Shown here piece by piece: positions 35,232 to 43,646 of a stretch of DNA of 64,000 nucleotides (position 1 is its first letter; every line of letters begins with the position of its first letter). The position numbers and the translations under genes were made by a program. Source of the DNA: Salarchaeum japonicum_A (lineage in GTDB: Archaea > Halobacteriota > Halobacteria > Halobacteriales > Halobacteriaceae). Location of the stretch: NCBI RefSeq assembly GCF_049705945.1, contig NZ_JBNAMV010000002.1, positions 30,821 to 94,820 on the forward strand, given 5' to 3'. A model generated the notes under the pieces. The model was not told the origin of the DNA, searched no databases, and worked only from the letters and a program-made list of their open reading frames with translations.

Positions 35232-35269
35232 TCGCTGTACTGGCGGGTTCCCTGAACACGGTGAGAACG

Positions 35270-36196
35270 ATGGCAACCAGAGATATCTACGAGAGCGGAT
35301 TCGACGAAGACGTCCGAACGGAATCGAGTGCGAACCAGTGTCCCGAGTGCGACGGCCAGGTCACCACGAACGCGGCCGAAACGGTCTGCGAGGACTGTGG
35401 CCTGGTCATCGACGAACAGCGCATCGATCACGGACCGGAGTGGCGGACGTACGACGACGAGGAGTGCGAGCGAACGGGCGCCCCACTCACTGCGGCTCGC
35501 CACGATCGCGGCCTGTCGACGGAAATCGGTCGCGGCACCGACGCGAAGGGAAACGAGATCTCTGGGGAGAAGCGACGGCGACTCGCGCGGATGCGCCGTG
35601 AGCAGACCCGGGGTCGCTGGCGGTCGAAAGCGGAACGGAATCTCGCCCACGGGCTGGGCGAAGTGCGTCGGTTGGCGAGTGCCCTCGAACTCTCCAAATC
35701 GGTCCGCGACCAGGCGTGTCAGCTCTTCCGAAGCGCCCAGAACGAGGATCTGCTTCGAGGCAGGTCCATCGAGGCCATCGCCGCGGCCAGCATCTACGGA
35801 GCCTGCCGGTGCAACGGCCGCTCGCGGTTAGTGGACGACGTCAGCGAGATGGCCCGCGTCGCGGAGTCACGAGTCACGAACGCGTACAAAACGCTGAACG
35901 AAGAGCTGGGCCTCCCCGCTGAGCCCGTCTCCCCCAGCATGTTCGTGCCGCGACTCGCCTCGGATCTCGAGTGCCCGGACGAGATCCGACAGCGGGCCCG
36001 AACCCTAGCGGAGCAGGCCGAGGAACGCGGCGTCACGACGGGCGTCCATCCGGCCGGGTTCGCAGCGGCCTGCCTCTACAAGGCCGGTCGCGAAGAGGGA
36101 CGATGGCTGACGCAATCCGAGGCCGCGGACGTGGCGAACGCCTCGAAGGCGACCGTCCGGGCACACCGGGATACGTTGGAGGAACAGGTCGCCTAA
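35270..36196 (+). CDS. tfb: Transcription initiation factor TFB
   Basis: 308 residues from ATG 35270, the position where TFB-like sequence (MATRDIYESGFDED) begins; the frame upstream carries a leader hairpin. The zinc ribbon is Cys24, Cys27, Cys40 and Cys43. Two cyclin-like repeats follow, with ending SKATVRAHRDTLEEQ. It recruits RNA polymerase with TBP. A plasmid-borne TFB may select promoters of the element; see findings. Confidence 0.88.
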   Translation: MATRDIYESGFDEDVRTESSANQCPECDGQVTTNAAETVCEDCGLVIDEQRIDHGPEWRTYDDEECERTGAPLTAARHDRGLSTEIGRGTDAKGNEISGEKRRRLARMRREQTRGRWRSKAERNLAHGLGEVRRLASALELSKSVRDQACQLFRSAQNEDLLRGRSIEAIAAASIYGACRCNGRSRLVDDVSEMARVAESRVTNAYKTLNEELGLPAEPVSPSMFVPRLASDLECPDEIRQRARTLAEQAEERGVTTGVHPAGFAAACLYKAGREEGRWLTQSEAADVANASKATVRAHRDTLEEQVA

Positions 36197-36249
36197 GGCT
36201 GATCACGGTCTCTCCGTCTGTACTGCACATCGGTCTATCCACGCTACGA

Positions 36250-36255
36250 TTTAAA
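36250..36255 (+). promoter_or_regulatory. TATA-like box before the zinc protein
   Basis: TTTAAA lies 15 nt before the ATG at 36270 and 36 nt before the ATG at 36291, which favours the latter start. Confidence 0.45.
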
Positions 36256-36290
36256 CACGAAGACGAGCCATGTTCTCTGTAGACTGCTCT

Positions 36291-37172
36291 ATGAACGGTC
36301 GTTACTCCGACTTTGAGGAACTGCGGCCGACCGGCGAGGCGTCCCACATTCCGGACACGAGGCTGGACGACGGGTGTGAAGGTGCCCCCCGACGGCAACG
36401 CGTCGCGACGAGCTCTGGTGGCTACCCTGATGCGCCGACGGCCGCCGATGGCGAGTGCCGGTCGTGTGGGGCGTCAGTCCCAGACGGCCAGACGAAATGC
36501 CGGTTCTGTCTCACCAACCATCTCGGAAGTGACGCGACTAGCACGAACGAGACAGCGTCGACGACGGTCCTCGGCATCGTCCACCTAGTCGTCGAGTCGA
36601 CCACGTTCTACGGCGCCGTCGCGAAGGGCGGCGCCGCGGCGAACCTCCTCTCCGCCAACGAGGCGGAGCCGGCCGTCGACGACTACACGCTCATCTACGA
36701 TCTCGACGAGGCGCCGGCGCGCCAGCTGGCCGAGCAATGGCCTTCACTCCCCGACGCGGTACAGGTGTCGTCAGAGGGAGGTGAGCGGCTTCTCAGTGCT
36801 ACCCGTGACCGGAGTGGGTGGATCGGGCAGGGAACGTCGGAGCGCCAGGAGCAGGGCCCGACGCGGCTCTACGACCAACGTGGGGACGGCATCCGCGACG
36901 CGTCGCGTCTCGACGCGGTCCTCGACGACTCCGACGATGCGGTGTGGCTGGTTCCAGCGATGGCGCTGACCGAATCTACTGGCGAAGCTGCGGCTGACCG
37001 GCAGGAGTCGTCGGTACCGACGACTCAGGAACTCGGCTGTCAAACCTGTGAACGGGCGACCGACCATCGGTTCAAGACCCACGAATCGGTCCCAGATGCG
37101 GCGTGGACGGGGCAACCGATCTGGGAGTGCCGGGTGTGTGGCTCGGCTCGCTACGGACCCAGTCTCGAGTAG
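36291..37172 (+). CDS. Uncharacterised protein with two zinc-binding sites
   Basis: 293 residues from ATG 36291 (7 more if ATG 36270 is used). CRSCGASVPDGQTKCRFC (about 56-73) is a zinc ribbon. A second CQTC...CRVCGS site closes the protein (about 251-287). Between them is a mixed alpha/beta domain with YTLIYDLDEAP and VWLVPAMAL. No function is assigned. Palindrome copy 3 begins 18 nt after its stop. Confidence 0.65.
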   Translation: MNGRYSDFEELRPTGEASHIPDTRLDDGCEGAPRRQRVATSSGGYPDAPTAADGECRSCGASVPDGQTKCRFCLTNHLGSDATSTNETASTTVLGIVHLVVESTTFYGAVAKGGAAANLLSANEAEPAVDDYTLIYDLDEAPARQLAEQWPSLPDAVQVSSEGGERLLSATRDRSGWIGQGTSERQEQGPTRLYDQRGDGIRDASRLDAVLDDSDDAVWLVPAMALTESTGEAAADRQESSVPTTQELGCQTCERATDHRFKTHESVPDAAWTGQPIWECRVCGSARYGPSLE

Positions 37173-37190
37173 CGCGAGTGCTGGCGTCGA

Positions 37191-37232
37191 TTAACCAACA
37201 GCCTGCGAGTGGCGTCGAGGTTCGTTGGTTAA
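37191..37232. repeat. TTAACCAACA/TGTTGGTTAA palindrome, copy 3 (one mismatch)
   Basis: Left arm 37191-37200 is exact. The right arm at 37223-37232 reads CGTTGGTTAA. Spacer 22 bases. Confidence 0.8.
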
Positions 37233-37276
37233 GGCCTCGAATTCCTGCAAACCCGACGCCAGTCTCGATGGGGAGT

Positions 37277-37304
37277 CTTTCCGCGCCGGCGAGCGGTGAG
37301 GCGC
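37277..37304 (+). promoter_or_regulatory. Leader hairpin, copy 4
   Basis: TCTTT then GCGCC (37283-37287) pairing with GGCGC (37300-37304), just before ATG 37310. Confidence 0.5.
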
Positions 37305-37309
37305 TTCCG

Positions 37310-37498
37310 ATGAAGCAAGAGTTCAAACAGGGCTACCGGATGCATCGTGTACTCAGCAATCTCAACCAACTCGACGTCGACCGATTAGACGATGCGGACC
37401 GAGAGCGAGTCGAGACCGCGAGAGACCTCCTGGAAGAGGTGAGCCTTCTCACGCGGCCGGGCGACGGAGCCGGGGCGGACGCCCACGCAGACTCCTAA
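37310..37498 (+). CDS. Small helical acidic protein
   Basis: 62 residues from ATG 37310 (an in-frame ATG about 40 nt upstream would include the leader hairpin). Helical sequence QGYRMHRVLSNLNQLDVDRL...ARDLLEEVSLL suggests a small coiled-coil protein. No family is recognised. Confidence 0.55.
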   Translation: MKQEFKQGYRMHRVLSNLNQLDVDRLDDADRERVETARDLLEEVSLLTRPGDGAGADAHADS

Positions 37499-37540
37499 CT
37501 GAAGTCGCCGGCCACGCCTCGGGAGGCACCTCTCACGTCG

Positions 37541-37572
37541 GTTTATCGCCCCCGACAGGGGTGCGGGGGCGA
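37541..37572 (+). promoter_or_regulatory. Leader hairpin, copy 5
   Basis: GTTTAT then CGCCCCCGACAGGGGTGCGGGGGCG, 17 nt before ATG 37590. Confidence 0.75.
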
Positions 37573-37589
37573 CCCCGTGAAGTCCAGAC

Positions 37590-37970
37590 ATGGCGACACT
37601 ACAAGCTGCGACGACATCGACCGGCGCGATCGTATCGGATCCGCAGGCAGTCCGCGAGCTCTGTGAGAGCTACTGCTTCGGGACGCTCAACTGGGAGGTG
37701 ACCGAAGACGGAGAGCTCACCATCTGGGGGTACGATGATTTCGAGGTGTACGAGGCGCGGGAGAACGGCCTCCCGGACTACGAAGGCGGGATCGTGACCC
37801 ACGCATTCCTGCGAGAACTCGCCAACCACCTCGAAGCCGACGAAGAACTCGATATCCAGACAGCGGGGTTCACCAAGTGCCGCTTCCCCGTGCTGGCGAA
37901 GCGGTACGTCGTTCGTGACGGCGAAGTCCTCCACGCGGACCTCAGTTCCCCCGACCCGATCGACGAGTAG
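37590..37970 (+). CDS. Uncharacterised resident protein
   Basis: 126 residues. The order is a helix (AVRELCESYCFG), then strands NWEVTEDGELTIWGYDDFEVYE, then a helix and FPVLAKRYVVRDGEVLHAD. It looks like a compact alpha/beta domain; no family is recognised. It is flanked by leader hairpins on both sides. Confidence 0.65.
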   Translation: MATLQAATTSTGAIVSDPQAVRELCESYCFGTLNWEVTEDGELTIWGYDDFEVYEARENGLPDYEGGIVTHAFLRELANHLEADEELDIQTAGFTKCRFPVLAKRYVVRDGEVLHADLSSPDPIDE

Positions 37971-37973
37971 CGT

Positions 37974-38004
37974 TGATCGTCCCCCGGGAGGGGTGCGGGG
38001 CGAT
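37974..38004 (+). promoter_or_regulatory. Leader hairpin, copy 6
   Basis: TTGATCGTCCCCCGGGAGGGGTGCGGGGCGA-type palindrome starting 3 nt after the previous stop and ending 35 nt before ATG 38039; GAGGTGA precedes the start. Confidence 0.75.
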
Positions 38005-38038
38005 CCAGTCGCGGTCGCCCCGGTGAGGTGATTGCTCG

Positions 38039-38701
38039 ATGGGACACCGCGCACTCGTTGCGTACGAACGCACGGACGGACAGTACACGCTCCACTACAG
38101 CCATTGGGGCGCAGCGAACCTGAAGCTCAAGCACCGAATTTCGGCTGAGTCGCCGTTCGGTGGCGACGACACCGACTCCAAGTGGGCGAAACAGCTGCTC
38201 GCAGATCTTGCCGATGGCCTCGAGGCAGAAGGCGTCGACGGCTACCTCGCTGGTGAGGATCGACCGTCGACGGTCGTCGAGCCGAAGCCCCGCGCCACCG
38301 GGCTCACCCTCGACGAGATCGTCGCTGACCATCTCGACTTCCTCCACCACGAGGCGTTCTTCGTGGTGTCGACGACGTTCGAGGTGACCGCCTATCGGAC
38401 GTTGTGGTTCGGGCTACAGTACGACTCGGAGACGGTCGAACAGGGGGAGACGGTCGGGAACGGCGCGCTCGCGACGGTGCGTTGGTACGACGGCGAGCCG
38501 GTCGGCGACGGCCACCTGCAGGGACAGTTCGCGGCCCTCAAAGACGTCGTCGGCGACATGCTTGACAAAGGCGTCTTCACGCCGTCGACGGCGAGGCAAT
38601 ACCTGAAACGGAAGCTGGCCGAGCGAGTCGGAGACCGACAGGAGCTGCTCATCCCGACTGGTGAATCTCTCTTCGAGAAGGCGAGCCTGAACCACTCCTA
38701 G
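38039..38701 (+). CDS. DUF6735-like protein
   Basis: 220 residues beginning MGHRALVAYERTDGQYTLHYSHWG. I recognise this as the haloarchaeal DUF6735 signature. The second half has FFVVSTTFEVTAYRTLWFGLQ and a helical end. Function unknown; members occur on haloarchaeal plasmids and proviruses. Confidence 0.7.
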   Translation: MGHRALVAYERTDGQYTLHYSHWGAANLKLKHRISAESPFGGDDTDSKWAKQLLADLADGLEAEGVDGYLAGEDRPSTVVEPKPRATGLTLDEIVADHLDFLHHEAFFVVSTTFEVTAYRTLWFGLQYDSETVEQGETVGNGALATVRWYDGEPVGDGHLQGQFAALKDVVGDMLDKGVFTPSTARQYLKRKLAERVGDRQELLIPTGESLFEKASLNHS

Positions 38702-38725
38702 TTCGATCTGCTTCGTGGCAGGTCC

Positions 38726-38757
38726 TGTTTTTCAGGGGTCGGAATGGGTGAGCCCCG
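38726..38757 (+). promoter_or_regulatory. Leader hairpin, copy 7
   Basis: CTGTTTTTCA then GGGGTC...GAGCCCC, 18 nt before ATG 38776. The G and C arms are swapped relative to most copies. Confidence 0.65.
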
Positions 38758-38775
38758 CCGTAGGCTCGTGATTCG

Positions 38776-39192
38776 ATGACCTCAGACGACGACCCGTTTC
38801 ACGACTGCGAGTTGGATCCCGAGACGATCCTCGGGACACACACCTTCGAAGACGTCCTGTTCACCGACGAGACGGAAACCCCGATGAACGTGCTCACCGG
38901 CGAAACACCGGCACATTCGCAAGCAACCGTCGAAGAAGCGAAAGAGTTCGCTGCGAGTATCGACACAGAGACGCCCAAGGTCGCGCTCTCCGCATCCGTC
39001 GAGTCGCAGGTCGAAACACAGAGCAAGCCCTACACGGCGGCCGCATTCTTCCACTTCAAGGCGACTGGCTCGCTCGCACACCACCGCGCCTACCACGCCG
39101 CCTACGAGGCGGACGCATTCGTCGTCGACTTCGAGGCCGACTACGAATCGGGCGACCTGACCATCACTGTCGAACGAGCGGACGAGGCCTGA
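38776..39192 (+). CDS. Uncharacterised resident protein
   Basis: 138 residues, acidic. The C-terminal half KPYTAAAFFHFKATGSLAHHRAYHAAYEADAFVVDFE is His/Ala-rich and probably ordered. No family is recognised. The leader hairpin and short distances place it in the resident series. Confidence 0.62.
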   Translation: MTSDDDPFHDCELDPETILGTHTFEDVLFTDETETPMNVLTGETPAHSQATVEEAKEFAASIDTETPKVALSASVESQVETQSKPYTAAAFFHFKATGSLAHHRAYHAAYEADAFVVDFEADYESGDLTITVERADEA

Positions 39193-39210
39193 GAATCCGC
39201 CGTCACGAGC

Positions 39211-39245
39211 AGGTTTTTCGAGCGCCGGCGATGGGTGCCGGCGCA
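39211..39245 (+). promoter_or_regulatory. Leader hairpin, copy 8
   Basis: AGGTTTTTCGA then GCGCCGGC (39222-39229) pairing with GCCGGCGC (39237-39244). Bases 39222-39245 are identical to 43019-43042. Confidence 0.75.
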
Positions 39246-39295
39246 GCTGGAGCGAGCAACGATTCCCGGTGCGTCGGCGTTTCGAGGTGTTCGAG

Positions 39296-39787
39296 ATGCA
39301 TATGGTGATTTACGCCCTCGTAGAGGCATCGACACACGACGACGCGCTGGCCACCGGAAAGACGGTGTTCGACCGCCTGGTCGGCGCGGACCCACACGCC
39401 GGCGCCGTCTTCGACTACTACGTCACGTTCGACGAGGAGGACACGTCCGTTGCGGGGAAGGCGCGATGGGGTGAGCTCCCAACTGTAGCCCCCGTCGACT
39501 CTGATGACGGCGAAGACCTCCTCGAGCGTGGCTGGGAGGCAACGAAGGAAGAGTTCGTGCGCAATCTCGACCGGGTGAAAGAGGCCATCGACGAGCTCTC
39601 CGACGAGGAGATCATGCGCGACGAGGACCTCGCCCGGCACGCCTTCCACAAGGTCGGTGCGTACGACGGCCCGACGATCTTCCTGTACACCGAACACGGA
39701 ACCGGCATTCGCCACCGTGGACAGCTGGATCGACTCCTCGAGGAGAGTGAAGAGCTCTGGATCGTACCCGCTGACGTCCACTTCTGA
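39296..39787 (+). CDS. Uncharacterised resident protein
   Basis: 163 residues from ATG 39296 (ATG 39302 is also possible). VIYALVEASTHDDALATGKTVFDRLVG suggests a ferredoxin-like alpha/beta fold. DYYVTFDEED and helices at 85-125 follow. No family is recognised. The stop lies 3 nt before the next ATG, so the two form a pair. Confidence 0.62.
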   Translation: MHMVIYALVEASTHDDALATGKTVFDRLVGADPHAGAVFDYYVTFDEEDTSVAGKARWGELPTVAPVDSDDGEDLLERGWEATKEEFVRNLDRVKEAIDELSDEEIMRDEDLARHAFHKVGAYDGPTIFLYTEHGTGIRHRGQLDRLLEESEELWIVPADVHF

Positions 39788-39790
39788 ATA

Positions 39791-40156
39791 ATGCCTCCCA
39801 TCACCAACTGGCGACGCGAGAGCCGCTCGCCGACACTCGCGTATCGGAACACCGAGACCGGTGCGCGAGCCGTCCTGCATCGAGCGCCGGATTCCTATCG
39901 GTACAAGTGGCGCGGGGTGATTCTCGTCGACGGCTACCCGGTCTGGTCGCGGGGATACGAGACGAAGGATGCGACGTCGTTCCGTGACGAACTCCGGGAG
40001 CGGCCCACCCCGGAACTCAGCTGTCCGGAGTGTCCGAACGACGACGTTCGCGTCGGCGAGAAGGTAGCAGACGGGGCGAAAGTCCAGCGGTGGTACGAAT
40101 GCCCCGACTGTGGATACGAAGCCCCCTCACGCATCGTCTACGGCGCCGAACGGTGA
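39791..40156 (+). CDS. Small zinc-ribbon protein
   Basis: 121 residues. The C-terminal zinc ribbon is CPECPNDDVRVGE...WYECPDCGYE. The N-terminal part is basic for this proteome (NWRRESRSPTLAYRN, YRYKWRGVILVDGYPVWSRGY). A nucleic-acid-binding role is plausible. It has no leader hairpin of its own and is coupled to the preceding gene. Confidence 0.65.
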   Translation: MPPITNWRRESRSPTLAYRNTETGARAVLHRAPDSYRYKWRGVILVDGYPVWSRGYETKDATSFRDELRERPTPELSCPECPNDDVRVGEKVADGAKVQRWYECPDCGYEAPSRIVYGAER

Positions 40157-40174
40157 GTGGGTGAGCGCTGGGCG

Positions 40175-40209
40175 CTGTTTTTCGCCGGGCACGAGGTGGT
40201 GGCCCGGGA
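40175..40209 (+). promoter_or_regulatory. Leader hairpin, copy 9
   Basis: CTGTTTTTCG then CCGGGC pairing with GCCCGG around an 11-base purine-rich loop, 20 nt before ATG 40229. Confidence 0.7.
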
Positions 40210-40228
40210 CGACCGGGTTAGTCAACCA

Positions 40229-40624
40229 ATGACCCTCGAAGTACTTGACCGACACAGCGAGGCACTGTTCGAGTTCCTCTGGTGCCCCGTCTGCGGGCAG
40301 GAGGTCTTCACTCACATCCCCTTCGAGGGGGTGTTCTGCAAGAACTGCAACACCCAGGTCGAACTCCAAGAATCCCGAGAGTCACGGGGCTACGAGGAAG
40401 CCGTGCTCGCCTGCTTCGATTCTACCACGACCTGGAACCTACACGTCGACGAGAAACTGCGCCGCGACCTGCCTGATGGGTCGGCCCGCGTGAAGATCCT
40501 CGGCGCACCGGGCGCCTACAAGGTCGACTGGTGGAGTCCAGAGCCGGGTGAGGACTGGGAACCTGTGGAGCGTGGCGAGTTCGACGACGTCGAGGAACCA
40601 TCAGAGGTGTCGCATCTCGCATAG
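40229..40624 (+). CDS. Zinc-ribbon-containing resident protein (DUF7567-like)
   Basis: 131 residues from ATG 40229; earlier in-frame codons would place the leader hairpin inside the gene. CPVCGQEVFTHIPFEGVFCKNC (about 19-40) is a zinc ribbon, followed by a domain with ESRGYEEAVLACFD. The family name is from memory and tentative. Confidence 0.6.
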   Translation: MTLEVLDRHSEALFEFLWCPVCGQEVFTHIPFEGVFCKNCNTQVELQESRESRGYEEAVLACFDSTTTWNLHVDEKLRRDLPDGSARVKILGAPGAYKVDWWSPEPGEDWEPVERGEFDDVEEPSEVSHLA

Positions 40625-40771
40625 TGACCTTGACGAAATCGGCAGTAGGTAATGATTCTCAGCAATCTTGCTGAATAGAGGGCAGGAACTTAGTAACCCC
40701 AATTTAGCCAACAAACCAAGGCCTGGTAACTTGAATGGGCACTTTCAAGCCCGATATGAGGCGGGATCTCC

Positions 40772-42874
40772 TCAGCTACCCTCAGTAAGCGAACGCTCAA
40801 GCTTCTGACAAAGTTCGAAATTACTCTCTCCGTCTTCATGTTCCGGATTCGGGACAACACCAAGATCCAGAGCAGGCATAACTCCATCTTCTTCTTCAAC
40901 GAGGTCTGTCTCGTACCAGATGACCCCATTGAGATGCTTATCTAACAGATAATAGTCGCCTTCGAGACGTTCATCTGTGTTTCTAACGTAGTCCTCGCCA
41001 ACGGTCTCTCCCGTCTCCTCGTCATAATAGATTCTCACCTGCATCGAGCCGAGGAGCGCTGCCACAACTTGCTCACGATCAATCTCGGACCGGTCGATAT
41101 CGAGAGCGATGAAACACGGATTCTCGGCCATTTCCCGTGTCCCGAGGAATTTACTCTTGAACTTACCCAGGATTTTGCTCTCGGCGTTATTCGGAATGAA
41201 CCTACCCCGGTTCGACAAGGCTAGGGGGGTCCATGCTTCAGGCCGGTAAATATCGATGAAGATGTCGTCGACCACCAAGTCGACGTTTCCCTTCGGCTCA
41301 TCCGTCTGCCAATCATGTAACGGGACCTCCGGCTCGAACGCCACATTTTGGTTGTCCAAGTGGAGATAGAACATAATTTCGGAGAGAAAATCGTAGAAAC
41401 CGGTGCTGGCTAGCAGATCGTCACGCTTGTCCTGGGGTATCCGGTCCCAGTTGTTCTCAAGGAAATCAAGTTCCTTCCTTTCGTCCCGGAGTAGATACAG
41501 GAAGGGATGTGGCCTGCCCGTTTCTATCCTGGTTCCCACGAGATCATGAAAGTGGCCTGACAGCGACTCATATTCATCGAGCGTTTCCAAGAGTTCATCG
41601 TCAAAATCCCGGATGGTGTGCAATTCGATGAGGAACTCCCGAAGCGTCCCAAGAGCTCTTTCCTCATCGTATACGTCCGGATCATCCAGATTTAGTCGGT
41701 CACGGTCGAGCGCGTGTACGAATTGTTCGCTAAAAAAATGTTCAACCAAGAACTCGTAAATGTCCTCGACGGTGGAAAGATGCGTGTCCTCGTGCTCAAA
41801 TAATTCACCGAGCGCCTTTCGTAGCAGTTCGAGGTAGAACACTGATTTCTCTTCGTCATATTCTTCGAGGATGAGCTGTACGAGTTCGGCCGGTCTGGAT
41901 CTGCCTGCATGAATAAACGAAAACTGTCCTTTGAGCGGGTGTTCGTAGTCGTCGAGCCGACTGAAGAGTTCTGGGAGATACTCGGGGTTTTCCCGGGAGA
42001 CATCCTCCGCCAACCGATTTGAAGTCAGTGCATCTCGGTTGTCGAGCCAAATGGTGAACTCTGCCAAGGTTTCGGTTTCATTGGCGAAGTTGGATTGAAG
42101 GAACTGGTTTGCGTGCGCTAAGTCTACGTCTTGGCCGTTTTCAATTCCGTGTTTGAGAATCTGGATGTACTCCTCAAGATGTTCATTCTCGATTTTGCTC
42201 GCAAAGCGTCGGCTGATCTGGGGAATCGTTTCTGGGTTACGCTCCGCAATGTCCACCGTCATATCCCAAAGTTGGTTGTTTTCCTCGAAGAGGACGACAT
42301 TTGCCCTGATCAATTCCTGTAACGTCGCGGATTCCGAATCTAATGCCAATCCACGAAATACTGAAATATACTCCTCAGGTAGTTCCTGCTCCTGATACTG
42401 CTCAAGTGTTGCTTGGAGTCCAGCCCGCACCTTTGTACCTTCGTCCGCATGGAGGAGATCGAGCGTGATTTCGCGCATTTGATCCTCTGGTAATTGAGCC
42501 AGTACTACTCCGGCCATCCACGTTAACCACTCATCGTCCGTTTCAATGAGGTGCTCGTAGATGTCCCACATCAAGTCTTCATGCCCTTCCACTCGGCTTC
42601 TGAATGCGTCGTAGAATTCTCGCCAAGCAAGGTCTCCATCGATATGAGGTGCTAGTCGTTGGAAATCGTCAACGAGTCTCGGTGGGTTCTCGAGATTATC
42701 TAGGGAGAGTTCTATTACTAGCCAACGGTAATGGAAGGGTTGTTCGTCGAAGATCCAGTGGAACAGTTTGTCTTTCTGGCTTCTAGTTAGCTCTTGGCGA
42801 TTGGCTTCCCACCACTCCCGTTGCTCTTCGTGTTCGAGTTCTAGATCGCGGAGTTCCCCGAAGTCGATGCTCAT
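40772..42874 (-). CDS. 700-residue helical-repeat protein with nuclease-like C-terminus, cargo
   Basis: Residues 1-480 are a long run of helical pairs, HEAT/TPR-like in spacing. The C-terminal part has GNVDLVVDDIFIDIYRPE (about 520-545), resembling a PD-(D/E)XK core with D...DxY in place of D...ExK, then KILGKFKSKFLG and FIALDIDRSEI. It lies on the opposite strand to the resident genes and is AT-richer. It has its own TATA box and lacks the leader element. A defence role is plausible but not shown. The 10-base direct repeat ATCTCCTCAG occurs at both ends (40766-40775 and 42957-42966). Confidence 0.7.
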   Translation of the reverse strand: MSIDFGELRDLELEHEEQREWWEANRQELTRSQKDKLFHWIFDEQPFHYRWLVIELSLDNLENPPRLVDDFQRLAPHIDGDLAWREFYDAFRSRVEGHEDLMWDIYEHLIETDDEWLTWMAGVVLAQLPEDQMREITLDLLHADEGTKVRAGLQATLEQYQEQELPEEYISVFRGLALDSESATLQELIRANVVLFEENNQLWDMTVDIAERNPETIPQISRRFASKIENEHLEEYIQILKHGIENGQDVDLAHANQFLQSNFANETETLAEFTIWLDNRDALTSNRLAEDVSRENPEYLPELFSRLDDYEHPLKGQFSFIHAGRSRPAELVQLILEEYDEEKSVFYLELLRKALGELFEHEDTHLSTVEDIYEFLVEHFFSEQFVHALDRDRLNLDDPDVYDEERALGTLREFLIELHTIRDFDDELLETLDEYESLSGHFHDLVGTRIETGRPHPFLYLLRDERKELDFLENNWDRIPQDKRDDLLASTGFYDFLSEIMFYLHLDNQNVAFEPEVPLHDWQTDEPKGNVDLVVDDIFIDIYRPEAWTPLALSNRGRFIPNNAESKILGKFKSKFLGTREMAENPCFIALDIDRSEIDREQVVAALLGSMQVRIYYDEETGETVGEDYVRNTDERLEGDYYLLDKHLNGVIWYETDLVEEEDGVMPALDLGVVPNPEHEDGESNFELCQKLERSLTEGS

Positions 42875-42901
42875 CCTATACTATTCTGCTTGTGGAACTG
42901 G

Positions 42902-42910
42902 ATTATAAAT
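42902..42910 (-). promoter_or_regulatory. TATA box of the 700-residue protein gene
   Basis: ATTTATAAT on the minus strand, 27 nt before the ATG at 42874. Confidence 0.6.
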
Positions 42911-43010
42911 GGACGCTCGAACGTTCGGACTATAGAGCTACTCGTTGTAGAACCTAATCTCCTCAGTCAATTTACAAACTTTCGGCCACTCACCATGAGT
43001 CTGTAGGGTT

Positions 43011-43042
43011 TGTTTCTGCGCCGGCGATGGGTGCCGGCGCAC
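43011..43042 (+). promoter_or_regulatory. Leader hairpin, copy 10
   Basis: TTGTTTCT then GCGCCGGC...GCCGGCGC, identical over 24 bases to copy 8; 18 nt before ATG 43061. Confidence 0.75.
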
Positions 43043-43060
43043 ACACGCCGACGGTGATCG

Positions 43061-43633
43061 ATGTCGACACGAAGTCAACTCCGATTTATCCAACGGAGCG
43101 AGCCCGCAGACGAACAGTCCGAAACCGACCGCATCGCACAAATCTACCGACACTCGGACGGCTATCCCGACAGCGTCCTCCGTGACCTGGTCCAGCTGAA
43201 GGAGTTGCTCGACGAGACACGAACAGAGCGCGGGCCTGCGTACGCCGCTGCCCAGTTCCTGTTCCTCGACACGCTCTCGACGATGACCCTCTACGTGGAT
43301 GAAGGGCGTGATCGGAGCATCCACGCTGACCAACCCTCGGATCTCCTCGAGCCAGACAATATGGAGCATCTTGACCAGCCGATGTTCCTGCTCGGACACG
43401 GCGTCGAGAACCCAGCCGACGGCGTTCACGGCGACGAGGAGTATCTCTACGTCGTCGAGCTCCCGACCCGGAACCCGTTCGAGGAGCCGTCCGAGTGGAC
43501 CGTCAAGGTGAGTGGTCACTCCGCCTTCCCGCGCTGGGATGGTCCGACCGAGGAAGCCTTCGAGCGGGCCAGCTGGCAGTTCCACGGCCCGCTTGAGCAG
43601 GCGCTCGAAGAGTTGGTCGCTGAGCCGGCGTGA
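43061..43633 (+). CDS. Uncharacterised haloarchaeal protein
   Basis: 190 residues. It starts MSTRSQLRFIQ and contains AQIYRHSDGYPDSVLRDLVQLKELL, a pattern I associate with a common haloarchaeal plasmid/provirus protein of unknown function. The middle has FLFLDTLSTMTLYVDEG and the end YLYVVELPTRNPFEEPSEW. Resident-type gene with a leader hairpin. Confidence 0.65.
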   Translation: MSTRSQLRFIQRSEPADEQSETDRIAQIYRHSDGYPDSVLRDLVQLKELLDETRTERGPAYAAAQFLFLDTLSTMTLYVDEGRDRSIHADQPSDLLEPDNMEHLDQPMFLLGHGVENPADGVHGDEEYLYVVELPTRNPFEEPSEWTVKVSGHSAFPRWDGPTEEAFERASWQFHGPLEQALEELVAEPA

Positions 43634-43646
43634 ACGCTTAGCCCGC

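Noticed and set aside
40708..40720. TTAGCCAACAAACCAAGG as a further palindrome copy
   Set aside because: Only one half resembles the arm and no TGTTGGTTAA-like partner lies at the expected distance.
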